From contig NZ_JBEXMJ010000012.1 of the NCBI RefSeq assembly GCF_040610475.1, forward strand, positions 62,001-126,000: a stretch of DNA of 64,000 bases, in the 5' to 3' direction. The notes under the pieces are model-generated. The model did not search any database. It was not told the DNA's origin and worked only from the letters and a program-made list of their open reading frames with translations. A program made the position numbers and the translations under genes. Below, piece after piece: positions 52,278 through 60,556 of this stretch. Each line of letters begins with the position of its first letter. Position 1 is the stretch's first letter. Source of the stretch: Actinopolymorpha sp. NPDC004070 (GTDB taxonomy: Bacteria > Actinomycetota > Actinomycetes > Propionibacteriales > Actinopolymorphaceae).

Positions 52278-52907
52278 ATGTCTATTAATCAGGAGAACTC
52301 GACCACCCGGTCACCGGGCGGTTCCGCAGACCTCGTCGCGCTCGACGCGCACGCGGTCGGTGTCAGCATCGATCTCGTGGCGCGAGCCACGCCGGCGGAC
52401 CTGACCAGACCGACACCGTGCGCGGAATGGACGCTGGAGGGGCTGCTCACCCACATGGCCGTCCAGCACAACGGCTTCGCCGCCGCGGCGCGGGGCGAGA
52501 CCGACCCGGGGGTCTGGGAGGTGAGCTCCCTCGGCGACGATCCGTTCGGCGCCTACCGCGACTCCGCCGAACGCGTGCTGGACGCGTTCGCCGCGGAGGG
52601 GGTACTCGACCGGATGTTCCTGCTCCACGAGTTCCGCGAGGAGCCGTTTCCCGGCCACCAGGCGATCAGCTTCCACCTCGTCGACTACGTGGTGCACTCC
52701 TGGGACGTCGCGAAGGCGCTGGGACTGACCCCGAACCTGGCCGCGGCGGCGGTGGAGGCGGCGTACGAGATCGCGCAGATGGTGCCGACCGGCGAGGCCA
52801 GGCTGGTACCCGGCGCAGCGTTCGGCCCGGAGGTTGCCTTCAGCGGCGGATCACGCCTCGACCAGGTGGTCGCCCACCTCGGCCGCTCACCGAACTGGCC
52901 GGCCTGA
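52278..52907 (+). CDS. TIGR03086-family metal-binding protein (mycothiol-dependent maleylpyruvate isomerase fold)
   Basis: 209 aa, DinB-like bundle plus SCP2-like end. ARATPADLTRPTPCAEWTLEGLLTHM is the family signature (PTPCxxWxxxxLxxH), and HLVDYVVHSWDVAKALG supplies the paired metal-ligand His. These proteins bind a divalent metal and are thought to use mycothiol. Divergent from MarR-2, which probably regulates it. Specific reaction unknown. Confidence 0.9.
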   Translation: MSINQENSTTRSPGGSADLVALDAHAVGVSIDLVARATPADLTRPTPCAEWTLEGLLTHMAVQHNGFAAAARGETDPGVWEVSSLGDDPFGAYRDSAERVLDAFAAEGVLDRMFLLHEFREEPFPGHQAISFHLVDYVVHSWDVAKALGLTPNLAAAAVEAAYEIAQMVPTGEARLVPGAAFGPEVAFSGGSRLDQVVAHLGRSPNWPA

Positions 52908-52916
52908 CACCCGCCC

Positions 52917-53741
52917 TCACAGGTCGAGGTCGACCACCACCGGGGCGTGGTCGGAGGGGCCCTTTCCCTTGCGGGCTTCACGGTCGACGTAGGCGTCGGT
53001 GACGGTCGAAGCCGCCGGCCGGCTCGCGTACACCAGGTCGATCCGCATGCCCTGGTTCTTGTGGAACATCCCGGCGCGGTAGTCCCAGTAGGTGTACGGC
53101 GTTCCGTGCTTGAGAGCGCGCGCCGGTACGTCGTCCAGCCCGAGTGCGCGAAGCTCCGCGAGCTCGCGGCGTTCGTCGTCGGTGACGTGGGTCGATTCGG
53201 CGAACACCGACGGGTCCCAGACGTCGTCGTCGGTGGGCGCGACGTTGAAGTCCCCGGCGACGACGAACGGGTCACCGGAACGCACCTCTGGTTCGAGGGC
53301 GGCGCGCAGTGCGGCCAGCCAGCGCAGCTTGTACGGGAACTGCGGGCTGTCGAGTGACCGCCCGTTCGGGACGTAGACGGACCACACGCGCAGCGGCCCG
53401 CAGGTCGCGCCGATCGCACGGGCCTCGGGCACGGATCGGCCCGGCACGTCGACGAGAGTGGGGTCGCTGTCGGCCGGCGCGGGTGCGAGCGGCTCGCCGG
53501 GGAAGCCGCGGGAGACCTCTTCCAGCCCCACCCGGGACAGGATCGCGACGCCGTTCCAGCGCCCCTCGCCGTGAGCCGCCACCTCGTAGCCACGCTCGAT
53601 CGCACCCTGACTGGGGAAGGCGTCCCCGGCGACCTTGGTCTCCTGCAGGCACAGCACGTCGGGCTCGGCGAGGTCGAGCCACTCGTGCAGCCGTGGTAGC
53701 CGCGCGCCGACCGAATTGACGTTCCATGTCGCGAATCTCAT
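52917..53741 (-). CDS. xth: exodeoxyribonuclease III
   Basis: 274-aa AP endonuclease/3'-5' exonuclease of the ExoIII (XthA) family for base excision repair. Motifs in order: RFATWNVNSVGARL (Asn), LCLQETKV (metal Glu), WSVYVPNGRSLDSPQFPYK (Tyr), VVAGDFNVAPTDDDVWD (Asp and Asn), RIDLVYASRP, and the final GPSDHAPVVVDLDL (Asp-His dyad). Length is normal. The start is close to a TATAAC on the minus strand. It converges with the TIGR03086 gene, with 9 bp between stops. Confidence 0.95.
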   Translation of the reverse strand: MRFATWNVNSVGARLPRLHEWLDLAEPDVLCLQETKVAGDAFPSQGAIERGYEVAAHGEGRWNGVAILSRVGLEEVSRGFPGEPLAPAPADSDPTLVDVPGRSVPEARAIGATCGPLRVWSVYVPNGRSLDSPQFPYKLRWLAALRAALEPEVRSGDPFVVAGDFNVAPTDDDVWDPSVFAESTHVTDDERRELAELRALGLDDVPARALKHGTPYTYWDYRAGMFHKNQGMRIDLVYASRPAASTVTDAYVDREARKGKGPSDHAPVVVDLDL

Positions 53742-53845
53742 AGGTACGCGTTATACCCCTTCCGGGTGGCCCATCCGCCTCCGTGGCAGGTTCGCCGATG
53801 GCCGCCGTGAGGCGAGGCCGTCTCCCCGGACGCCTCACCGAACTG

Positions 53846-53876
53846 TTATTGACTAACTAGTGATAGTCGATAACAC
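53846..53876 (+). promoter_or_regulatory. FAD-monooxygenase promoter with TetR-2 operator
   Basis: The inverted repeat TTATTGACTA (53846-53855), 8-bp spacer, TAGTCGATAA (53864-53873) has 10-bp arms with one mismatch. It contains TTGACT (-35, 53849-53854) and overlaps TAACAC (-10, 53871-53876), which ends 7 nt before ATG 53884. The placement fits autorepression of the monooxygenase-TetR operon. Confidence 0.6.
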
Positions 53877-53883
53877 TTCCTGC

Positions 53884-55464
53884 ATGTGCTCTGAAGTTGA
53901 GGTTGCGATCGCGGGTGCGGGCCCGACCGGGCTGGCTCTTGCCTGCGGGTTGCTTGCCAACGGTGTCTCCGTTCGCGTACTGGACAAGGCGCCGGGTCCG
54001 GCGGCCACCTCCCGCGCGCTCGGGCTGCAACCACGCGGCGCGGAGGTGCTCGACCACCTCGGCGCCCTCGGTGACCTGGCCGACCGCTCGGTGCGGATCG
54101 GCCGGATCGCGATCCACGTGGGCGGCTCCCGGGTGGGGACACTGGAGGTCGGACGGCCGACCCCGCTGGTGACCAGGCCGGGCCTCCTCGTCTCCCAGGC
54201 CGAGGTGGAGGCTGCCTTGCGTTCGCGCCTGCGTGACCTCGGCGGCTCGGTGGAGTGGGGCCGGGAGGTGGCTGACGTCACCCAGGATCGCGAGGGCGTC
54301 GTTGTCGCGACGGCCGCGCGGGGTGGCACGAACGCCGCGCAGGAGAAGTTCCGGGCGTCCTGGGTGGTCGGCTGCGACGGCGCGCACAGTCAGGTCCGAA
54401 AGCTGGCAGGCATCGGCTTCCCGGGGGTCGCGCTGATCGAGCGGTTCCTGCTGGCGGACGTTCAGGCCGATCTCCCGATCCCGCGGGACGAGGTGGCGGT
54501 GTGGCTTCGCACCGACCAGATGCTGGGGGTGTTCCCGTTGCCGGGCGCGGACCTGTGGCGGCTGATGGCACCGGCCGAACCACTCCCGGCCGCAGCCACG
54601 GGCGAGGAGGTGGTGCCCGCCTTGCTCGCCTCCTGGTCCGGCCACACCGGGCTCGCCGCCCCGGCGGTGAAGAACGTCGTCTGGACCTCGACGTTCCGCG
54701 TCCACCGGCGACTTGCCGACCGCTACCGGCAGGGGCGGATCATGCTCGCCGGAGACGCCGCACACATCCACAGCCCACTCGGCGGGCAGGGGATGAACAC
54801 CGGGCTCGGTGACGCGGAGAACCTCGCGTGGAAGCTCGCCCTGGTGGCGCGTGGACGTGCCGACGTCACGCTGCTGGACACCTACGAGAACGAGCGCCGG
54901 CCGGTCGCCTCCGAGGTGCTCGACTCCACCAGCGCGATGACCAGGGTCGTCCTGGGCGACAGTGCACCCGCTCGCCTGATCCGGGACGGGGTGTTCGTGC
55001 CCGTACTGAAACGCCCCTTCGTCCAACGGCTGATCTGGGAGCAGGCATCACAGCTGAGGATCGGTTATCGGCGTGGTGTTCTGGCTCGAGGAGAACGCCG
55101 CCGGGGGTTCGCGGCCCCTCGGCGCCGCCCGCGGGCTGGTGACCGGGTGCCGGACCTGTCCTGCCGGCGCGCCGACGGAACTCCTACCCGGCTGCACGCC
55201 GAGCTTGGCGGACGATGGGTTCTGCTGGGATCTCCTACGGTCACCGGGTCGGCCGCCGACTCCGCCGCGTCTCGGCTGGGCGCCGACCTGGTGACCGTCT
55301 TGGAGCCGTTGGAGCCGCTCGACTCGTCGGCCGGTGACATCCTTCTCGTCCGCCCCGACGGGCATCTGGCCTGCCGCGCGGACCGAGCCGACAAGGACCC
55401 GGCCAGCGCGGCCGAGCGGGTGGGCGCGTGGATCGGCCACGCACTGGAGGGAGGTCGACGGTGA
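53884..55464 (+). CDS. FAD-dependent aromatic-type monooxygenase (class A)
   Basis: About 526 aa, PHBH-fold flavoprotein hydroxylase. FAD-binding GxGxxG is VAIAGAGPTGLALACGLL at the N-terminus, the DG motif is VVGCDGAHSQVRKLAGI, and the GD motif is GRIMLAGDAAHIHSPLGGQG then MNTGLGDAENLAWKLALVA. A C-terminal thioredoxin-like domain (about 430-526) matches the long resistance/polyketide-type hydroxylases. Uses NAD(P)H and O2 on a hydrophobic, often phenolic or antibiotic, substrate. ATG 53884 is preferred over GTG 53860 because the latter lies inside the operator/promoter. Coupled (4-bp overlap) to TetR-2. Confidence 0.92.
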   Translation: MCSEVEVAIAGAGPTGLALACGLLANGVSVRVLDKAPGPAATSRALGLQPRGAEVLDHLGALGDLADRSVRIGRIAIHVGGSRVGTLEVGRPTPLVTRPGLLVSQAEVEAALRSRLRDLGGSVEWGREVADVTQDREGVVVATAARGGTNAAQEKFRASWVVGCDGAHSQVRKLAGIGFPGVALIERFLLADVQADLPIPRDEVAVWLRTDQMLGVFPLPGADLWRLMAPAEPLPAAATGEEVVPALLASWSGHTGLAAPAVKNVVWTSTFRVHRRLADRYRQGRIMLAGDAAHIHSPLGGQGMNTGLGDAENLAWKLALVARGRADVTLLDTYENERRPVASEVLDSTSAMTRVVLGDSAPARLIRDGVFVPVLKRPFVQRLIWEQASQLRIGYRRGVLARGERRRGFAAPRRRPRAGDRVPDLSCRRADGTPTRLHAELGGRWVLLGSPTVTGSAADSAASRLGADLVTVLEPLEPLDSSAGDILLVRPDGHLACRADRADKDPASAAERVGAWIGHALEGGRR

Positions 55465-56150
55465 GCACGCCGGGTGCCAGGCGTTCCGGGAACAGTGCGG
55501 ACGACTCTGGAGGCTCCGGCGACACCGACGACTCCGGCGGCGGCCGGCGGCCTGGCCTGCGTGAACAACGCAAGGCGCGGACCCGCCGCCTGATCCAGGA
55601 GCAGGCGCTACGACTGTTCCTCGCCCAGGGGTACGAGTCGACCACTGTCGCCGAGATCGCCGCAGCCGCCGGCGTCTCCCATATGACGTTCTTCCGGTAC
55701 TTCCCCAGCAAGGAGGCGGTGGTCGAGAACGACGAGTACGACCCCGTGCTCGTCGACCTCATCCAGCGGCGGCCCGCAGGAGAGGGTCCGCTCATCGCGC
55801 TGCGCGAGGCGGTCCGGGAAGGGCTGGGACTCGTCTACGCCGAGGACCGGGAGGGTCTGCTGGTGCGCTGCAGGCTGGTGCTGCGCACCCCGGCCCTGCG
55901 GGCGAGGATGGCCGGCAACCTCGGCGCCACGGAGGACATGCTCGCTCGTGCGCTGGCCGCCCGGGCACGCACGGACGTCACCCTGGAGATCAGGGTCGTC
56001 GCCGCGGCGGCGCGGGGCGCGCTCACCACCGCGATCGCCGCCTGGGTGGACGGGGAAGGTGCCGAGGAACTGCCCGACCTCATTGATCGGGCCTTCGGCG
56101 CACTCCTGCAGACGAACGTCAGTGCTCGATCGCGGCGGGGTCGACGCTGA
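55461..56150 (+). CDS. TetR/AcrR-family regulator (TetR-2)
   Basis: 229 aa. A Gly/Ser/Asp-rich N-terminal tail of about 30 residues precedes the HTH: RRLIQEQALRLFLAQGYEST, TVAEIAAAAGVSHMTFFRYF and PSKEAVVENDEYD. The C-terminal half resembles TetR_C-type actinobacterial proteins (LRARMAGNLGATEDMLARAL). GGAGG lies just upstream of GTG 55461. It overlaps the monooxygenase stop by 4 bp, so it is co-expressed and probably represses the operon at 53846-53873 until the enzyme's substrate or product binds. Confidence 0.9.
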   Translation: MSTPGARRSGNSADDSGGSGDTDDSGGGRRPGLREQRKARTRRLIQEQALRLFLAQGYESTTVAEIAAAAGVSHMTFFRYFPSKEAVVENDEYDPVLVDLIQRRPAGEGPLIALREAVREGLGLVYAEDREGLLVRCRLVLRTPALRARMAGNLGATEDMLARALAARARTDVTLEIRVVAAAARGALTTAIAAWVDGEGAEELPDLIDRAFGALLQTNVSARSRRGRR

Positions 56151-56508
56151 GGAACCCGCCGCCGACGCCGAACAGTCCGGTCAGGAAGCCGACGACGGCT
56201 CCGGTGGCGACCGCTTGGGCAGGCACCCCCTTCCTCGGAGGGTTCGCGGAGCATCCGGACGGCGGCGCTGACCATCAGGACGGCGAACCCGCAAGCACGA
56301 CCCAAGGTGGCAACGGCCGGTTGACAGCGGCGCCACCGAAGGCGGCCGCCGCGCCGGGCAGGCCGAACACCGGGGCGATCCGCCACCGGATCCGCCCGGT
56401 CCGCAGACGTGGGACGAGGCCGGTGAGTGCCGAGACGCCCACGACGACCAGCGCGAGCAGAAGCGCCGCGGTCGTCGCGGCGTCACCTCGTGGAGTCCGC
56501 GCCGGGTG
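56119..56508 (-). pseudogene. sulfite exporter TauE/SafE remnant
   Basis: Translation in two frames gives a continuous TauE-like segment: LLLALVVVGVSALTGLVPRL, GRIRWRIAPVFGLPGAAAAF and PLPPWVVLAG, then GFAVLMVSAAVRMLRE in a shifted frame, then back to VATGAVVGFLTGLFGVGGGF. One base is missing in a G run near 56289 and one extra C lies near 56232; the first shift creates a TGA at 56275-56277. The N-terminal 40 or so residues and the entire C-terminal half are absent, the end being fused to the 3' end of TetR-2. A dead gene in a former sulfur operon. Confidence 0.8.
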
Positions 56509-57111
56509 TCATGCCGCCCGGCTCGTGGGGAGCCGGTCCAGAACCGTCTCGGCGCTGGGCTCGTCACCCCGGTTGTACGGGAGGCGGGCCAGCAGGCGGC
56601 CCATCATGCAGTTGTCGGTGAGCCCGGCGAACGTCAGCCCGGCACCGACGAAGGTCGCGAGGGCGAGCATCCACGGCACCACCAGGCTAGTCAGCGTGCC
56701 CAGGAGGACGAGCAGGCCCGCGACCAGGCGTACCTGCCGCTCGATCGACCACTGCCTGCGCCCGTAGACGACGTTTCCGCCGGCGGCGGCGTAGGCGGGG
56801 ACACCGCCGTCCAGGACGAGCAGGCCGTCCATGCCGACGGAGGCGAGACGCTTCCTGGCCTGGTCGGCCCGGATGCCGGACTGGCACACGAGCACGATCC
56901 GGTGGCCGAGGCGGTCACGCAGTTGGTGAGCGTGCTCGTCCAGCAGTCGCAGCGGCACGTTGTACGAACCCCTGATGTGCGCGGACTCGAACTCCGCGGG
57001 CGTGCGGACGTCGACGACCGTCACAGCGTCGGAATCGGTGCCGACGTGGCCTGTGCCGGCCAGCCAGCCGGCGACGGTCGGGGCGTCGACCTGATGGGTT
57101 GCCCGGGTCAT
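56509..57111 (-). CDS. rhodanese-domain membrane protein (YgaP-like)
   Basis: 200 aa. Residues 5-105 are a rhodanese domain with the active-site Cys loop VLVCQSGIRADQA and substrate-site VVDVRTPAEFESAHIRGSYN. Two membrane helices of the DUF2892/YgaP type follow (VRLVAGLLVLLGTLTSLVVP and WMLALATFVGAGLTFAG), then a Cys in TDNCMMGRLL. YgaP-type proteins carry sulfane sulfur or thiocyanate across or at the membrane. ATG 57111 has GAGGA 6 nt upstream. It is the intact member of a decayed MBL-rhodanese/rhodanese/TauE operon. Confidence 0.9.
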   Translation of the reverse strand: MTRATHQVDAPTVAGWLAGTGHVGTDSDAVTVVDVRTPAEFESAHIRGSYNVPLRLLDEHAHQLRDRLGHRIVLVCQSGIRADQARKRLASVGMDGLLVLDGGVPAYAAAGGNVVYGRRQWSIERQVRLVAGLLVLLGTLTSLVVPWMLALATFVGAGLTFAGLTDNCMMGRLLARLPYNRGDEPSAETVLDRLPTSRAA

Positions 57112-57119
57112 GGGGTTCC

Positions 57120-57413
57120 TCACGGGTTCTCGGTGTCAAGACCGGCTTTGCGGGCCGAATCGTAACCGTCGTCGTCGATGAGTACGACCCGCCGGCCCGG
57201 CCGGTCGAGGGCCGACGCTGCGATCGACGGGCGGTAACCGGAACCGCAGTAGACCCAGACCTCGCTCTCGGGCACCTCGTCCAGGCGTTCGCCCAGCTCG
57301 TGCAGCGGAGTGTGCCGCGACCCGGCCACGCCGCCGGCTCGTCGCTCGTCGTTGCGGCGCGCGGCGGTCGCCTGGGCGCATGAGTCGGTTCGGTAACCGA
57401 ATAGTTCGGCCAC
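57120..57413 (-). pseudogene. rhodanese-domain fragment of an MBL-fold/rhodanese protein
   Basis: About 97 aa. From about residue 22 it matches the C-terminal rhodanese domain of the metallo-beta-lactamase/rhodanese (persulfide dioxygenase-type) proteins: RRNDERRAGGVAGSRHTPLH, EVWVYCGSGYRPSIAASALD and RRVVLIDDDGYDSARKAGL, with the Cys loop intact. The metallo-beta-lactamase part of about 350 residues is missing; upstream sequence is unrelated and meets the promoter region of the MFS gene. A 97-aa single-domain protein from GTG 57413 is conceivable, but a 5'-truncated pseudogene is more likely. It ends 8 bp before the next rhodanese gene. Confidence 0.72.
57389..57401. promoter_or_regulatory. 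palindrome near a putative MFS promoter
   Basis: TTCGGT-A-ACCGAA, a perfect 6-bp inverted repeat, overlaps the -35 region of a possible plus-strand promoter with -10 TAGTAT (57416-57421). It could be the site of MarR-3 or another regulator acting on the MFS gene 119 bp downstream. Confidence 0.35.
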
Positions 57414-57519
57414 AGTAGTATTGTGATGGACGGCCGCCCGGATGGTTCTGCCGCACGGCCGGCGATCACCTTCTGCGTCGACCCGAGATGAACTGACCGG
57501 AAATGAGCTGACGATCCGA

Positions 57520-58959
57520 ATGCCCGTCGCCCTGCGCCCGCACTCCCTTGCCGCCGTCCTCGTTCGTGAGCACCCGCGGCCGGAGCGGGTCCGCAACCAC
57601 ACGCGTGCCTGGTGGCTGGCGGTGGCGACGGTGTGCGGCGGAGCGTTCATGGGTCAACTCGACGCCAGCATCGTGACGTTGACCTACGGCGCACTGCGGC
57701 GGGAGTTCACCGCGTCGCTGGCCGCGGTCGAGTGGGTGTCGGTGGCGTACCTGCTCACGTTGGTGGCGTTGCTCGTCCCAGTCGGCAGGCTCGCGGACGC
57801 CCACGGCCGAAAGCTCTTCTATCTCTACGGTTTCGTCGTTTTCACGATCGCGTCGGCCGCGTGCGGGCTGGCGCCGTCGCTCATCGCCCTGATCGGGTTC
57901 CGCGTACTGCAGGCGGTGGGCGCGGCGATGCTGCAGGCCAACAGCGTGGCGCTGATCGTCACCAGTGCACCGCGGGAGCGGATGCGCATCGCGCTGGGTG
58001 TGCAGGCCGCGGGGCAGGCGCTGGGGCTGGCCCTCGGGCCGACCGTGGGCGGAGTGCTGGTGACCACCCTCGGGTGGCGGTGGGTGTTCGGTGTCAACGT
58101 CCCCGTCGGTGCGCTGGCACTGGTCGCCGGGCACTACCTGCTGCCGCGCACTCGCGTACGCCACCACACGATCGGTCGGTTCGACTGGCCGGGCTTCGTG
58201 CTGCTGGGCGTGGCGACCACCACGGCGCTGCTCGGCGTGTCGGCCGCGTCCGGGTTCGACCTCCCGCTCGCCGCGGTGGTGGGGCTGTTCGCGGTGGCAG
58301 TCCTCTCCGGAGTGGCGTTCGGCCGGCGGCAGCGTCGTGCCGCCGAACCATTGGTGGACGTGACGCTGCTGCGCAACCGCGCCGTGTCGTGGGGGCTGCT
58401 CGGTGCGATGTGCGGCTACCTCGTGCTGTTCGGTCCGCTGGTGATGGTGCCGGTCGCGCTGACCGCCCAAGGTGTTTCCGAACTCACCTCCGGGCTCGTC
58501 CTCACCGCGCTGCCGGCGGGGTTCGCCCTGGCCGCTGCCGTGGCCGACCGCGTGCTCCCGCCGGGCCTCGGCGGCCGGGGCCGGGCGACCCTCGGCCTCG
58601 CGACCTGCGGCCTCGCCCTGGCAGCCATGCTCGTCGTACCGTTCACGCCCGGTTTGCTGGCACCGCTGCTGGGGCTGGTCGGGCTGGGCCTGGGGATCTT
58701 CACGCCGGCCAACAACGCCACGATCATGCGCGCCGTACCGACGCGTTCGTCCGGGACCGGCGGTGGGCTGGTCAACATGGCCCGTGGCCTGGGTACCGCG
58801 CTCGGGGTGGCGCTGGTGACCCTGGCGTTCCACCTCGCCGGACCGGCCGCCGGTGCTGTGGGAGAGTACGGTGCCGTGGTGGTGCTGCTCCTCGCCACCG
58901 CCGTCGCGGTGATGACCGCCTGCCTCGCACGCGAGGAGCCGTCGAGGGCCCAGGAGTAG
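57520..58959 (+). CDS. MFS multidrug-type transporter (DHA2 family)
   Basis: About 479 aa, around 14 hydrophobic helices. The motif C-like and family features are GGAFMGQLDASIVTLTYGAL at helix 1, VPVGRLADAHGRKLFYLYG (motif A) and GFRVLQAVGAAMLQANSVAL with ALGLALGPTVGGVL (motif C). These mark a proton-driven drug/H+ antiporter. ATG 57520 is the chosen start; ATG 57442 in the same frame would add a polar 26-residue leader. A MarR gene follows 14 bp downstream, a common arrangement for efflux pumps. Confidence 0.9.
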   Translation: MPVALRPHSLAAVLVREHPRPERVRNHTRAWWLAVATVCGGAFMGQLDASIVTLTYGALRREFTASLAAVEWVSVAYLLTLVALLVPVGRLADAHGRKLFYLYGFVVFTIASAACGLAPSLIALIGFRVLQAVGAAMLQANSVALIVTSAPRERMRIALGVQAAGQALGLALGPTVGGVLVTTLGWRWVFGVNVPVGALALVAGHYLLPRTRVRHHTIGRFDWPGFVLLGVATTTALLGVSAASGFDLPLAAVVGLFAVAVLSGVAFGRRQRRAAEPLVDVTLLRNRAVSWGLLGAMCGYLVLFGPLVMVPVALTAQGVSELTSGLVLTALPAGFALAAAVADRVLPPGLGGRGRATLGLATCGLALAAMLVVPFTPGLLAPLLGLVGLGLGIFTPANNATIMRAVPTRSSGTGGGLVNMARGLGTALGVALVTLAFHLAGPAAGAVGEYGAVVVLLLATAVAVMTACLAREEPSRAQE

Positions 58960-58960
58960 C

Positions 58961-58966
58961 TAGGGT
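58961..58966 (+). promoter_or_regulatory. leaderless -10 box of MarR-3
   Basis: TAGGGT immediately after the MFS stop, with a 7-nt spacer to ATG 58974, so MarR-3 can be expressed apart from the MFS gene. Confidence 0.5.
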
Positions 58967-58973
58967 TTGGGGC

Positions 58974-59465
58974 ATGCCGTCGCAGCCGTCCCAGGAGCGT
59001 CCGCCGCCGACCGTCACCTCCGACGCCCGGCAGCTCACCGAGGCTGTCACCCGGCTGCGGCGCGCGTTGCGTTCGTCCATACGTACCGACTACCCGTGGG
59101 AAGCGCTGCCCATGGCCCAGGTCGAGCTGTTGCAGGTGCTCGCCGAGCACTCACCGGCCCGGACCGGAGACCTCGCGGCTCGCCAGCGACTGGCGCCGAG
59201 CACGGTCAGCACCCTCGTCGGGCAGATGATGGCGGCCGGACTGATCACCCGGGAGGTCGACCCGCACGACCGTCGCGCGTCCGTCGTCAGTCTCACCGAT
59301 GCCGGCAGGGCGGAGCTCGCCTCCTGGACCCAGGCGCACGAACGCCGGCTGGACGCCGCCCTCGGCGCGCTGCCGGAGAAGGATCGGGCGAAGGTACGCG
59401 CGGCCCTGCCGGCGCTGTTCCGGCTCGTGGAACACCTCGACGAGACCGCCCGAGCAGACGGGTGA
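58974..59465 (+). CDS. MarR-family transcriptional regulator (MarR-3)
   Basis: 163 aa. HTH: RTGDLAARQRLAPSTVSTLV with the recognition helix, then QMMAAGLITREVDPHDRRAS and VVSLTDAGRAELASW as the wing and exit helix. A canonical MarR sized protein. Placed directly after the MFS transporter and before a NAD(P)-binding protein, it probably responds to a phenolic or drug-like ligand and controls the transporter. Confidence 0.92.
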   Translation: MPSQPSQERPPPTVTSDARQLTEAVTRLRRALRSSIRTDYPWEALPMAQVELLQVLAEHSPARTGDLAARQRLAPSTVSTLVGQMMAAGLITREVDPHDRRASVVSLTDAGRAELASWTQAHERRLDAALGALPEKDRAKVRAALPALFRLVEHLDETARADG

Positions 59466-59528
59466 CTCGACGGGGACAAGAATGCGTAGGGACAAGGATG
59501 CAGGGTGACGACTCGGAAGGAGACAGCC

Positions 59529-60326
59529 GTGCCCGAGGAGATCCTGGTCACCGGTGGCACCGGACTGCTCGGCCGGCTGGTGGTCCAGCACCTGCTCGAC
59601 GAGGGCGCGCGGGTGCGGGTGATGAGCCGCCGTCCTCGGCCGGCCGACGATGCTTCGCCGTACGCCTGGGCGACCGCGGACCTGCGATCGGGTGCGGGCG
59701 TGGCGGAGGCCGTCGCCGGGGTGGCCGCGGTCGTGCACTGCGCGACCGCGTTCGGCCGGCAGGCTGAACTCCAGTTGGTACGCACGCTTGTCGAGGCGGC
59801 CGGCCGGGGCGGATCACCCCACCTGTTGTACACCTCCATCGTCGGCGTCGACCGCATTCCACTGCCTTACTACAAAGGGAAACTGGCGGCCGAGCAGCTC
59901 GTCCAGCAGTCCGGTCTTCCGCACACCGTCCTGCGCGCGACGCAGTTCCACGACCTGCTGCGGACGGTCTTCGCCGCGGCCGCGACAGCGCCGGTCGTGA
60001 TGCCGGTCCCCGACTTCCGCTTCCAGCCTGTCGACGCCGGCGAGGTGGCCGCCCGGCTCGCCTCGCTCGCGGTCGGCGAGCCTGTCGGCCGCGCGCCGGA
60101 CTTCGCCGGTCCGGAAGTACGGCAGGCGGGTGAGTTCGCCGCTGCGTACCTGCGAGCGAGCGACCGTCGCCGGCGCATCCTTCCGGTACGACTTCCGGGC
60201 AGGACCTTCCGCGCCTACCGGTCCGGTGCCCATCTGGCCCCGGACCAGACGGTCGGAAAGGTCACCTTCGAGGACTACCTCGCCGGCATCCCCGACGTAC
60301 GGGGCCGCTCGTATCGTCAGCGGTGA
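59529..60326 (+). CDS. NAD(P)-binding NmrA/SDR-like protein
   Basis: 265 aa, atypical SDR. The Rossmann motif is ILVTGGTGLLGRLVVQHLLD at the N-terminus, GARVRVMSRRPRPADD follows with the NADP-type Arg residues, and the catalytic-like YTSIVGVDRIPLPYYKGKLA has a Tyr-x3-Lys-like arrangement. Similar to SCO-type uncharacterised NAD(P)H-binding proteins and NmrA regulators. AAGGAG lies 6 nt before GTG 59529. It is 63 bp after MarR-3 and probably under its influence. Substrate unknown. Confidence 0.88.
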   Translation: MPEEILVTGGTGLLGRLVVQHLLDEGARVRVMSRRPRPADDASPYAWATADLRSGAGVAEAVAGVAAVVHCATAFGRQAELQLVRTLVEAAGRGGSPHLLYTSIVGVDRIPLPYYKGKLAAEQLVQQSGLPHTVLRATQFHDLLRTVFAAAATAPVVMPVPDFRFQPVDAGEVAARLASLAVGEPVGRAPDFAGPEVRQAGEFAAAYLRASDRRRRILPVRLPGRTFRAYRSGAHLAPDQTVGKVTFEDYLAGIPDVRGRSYRQR

Positions 60327-60556
60327 CTTCAGCGCGGTGGGGCGTTTCCGGTGGCGTGGTCGACGTACGGGACGATCGTCGCCACGACGGTGAGCGCCAG
60401 GCCCCGTACATCGCCACGACGGCCCGGGGGGCAGTGGGCTCGGCGGCGGAAGTCTTGCCAGAGAAGGTGCACCGCTTCCGCGCGACGGTTCGTCGACGGA
60501 CTGCTCACCCGGGCCACGTCAGGTCGAAGGTCTCGGGAAACAAGGGGGTCCTGACA

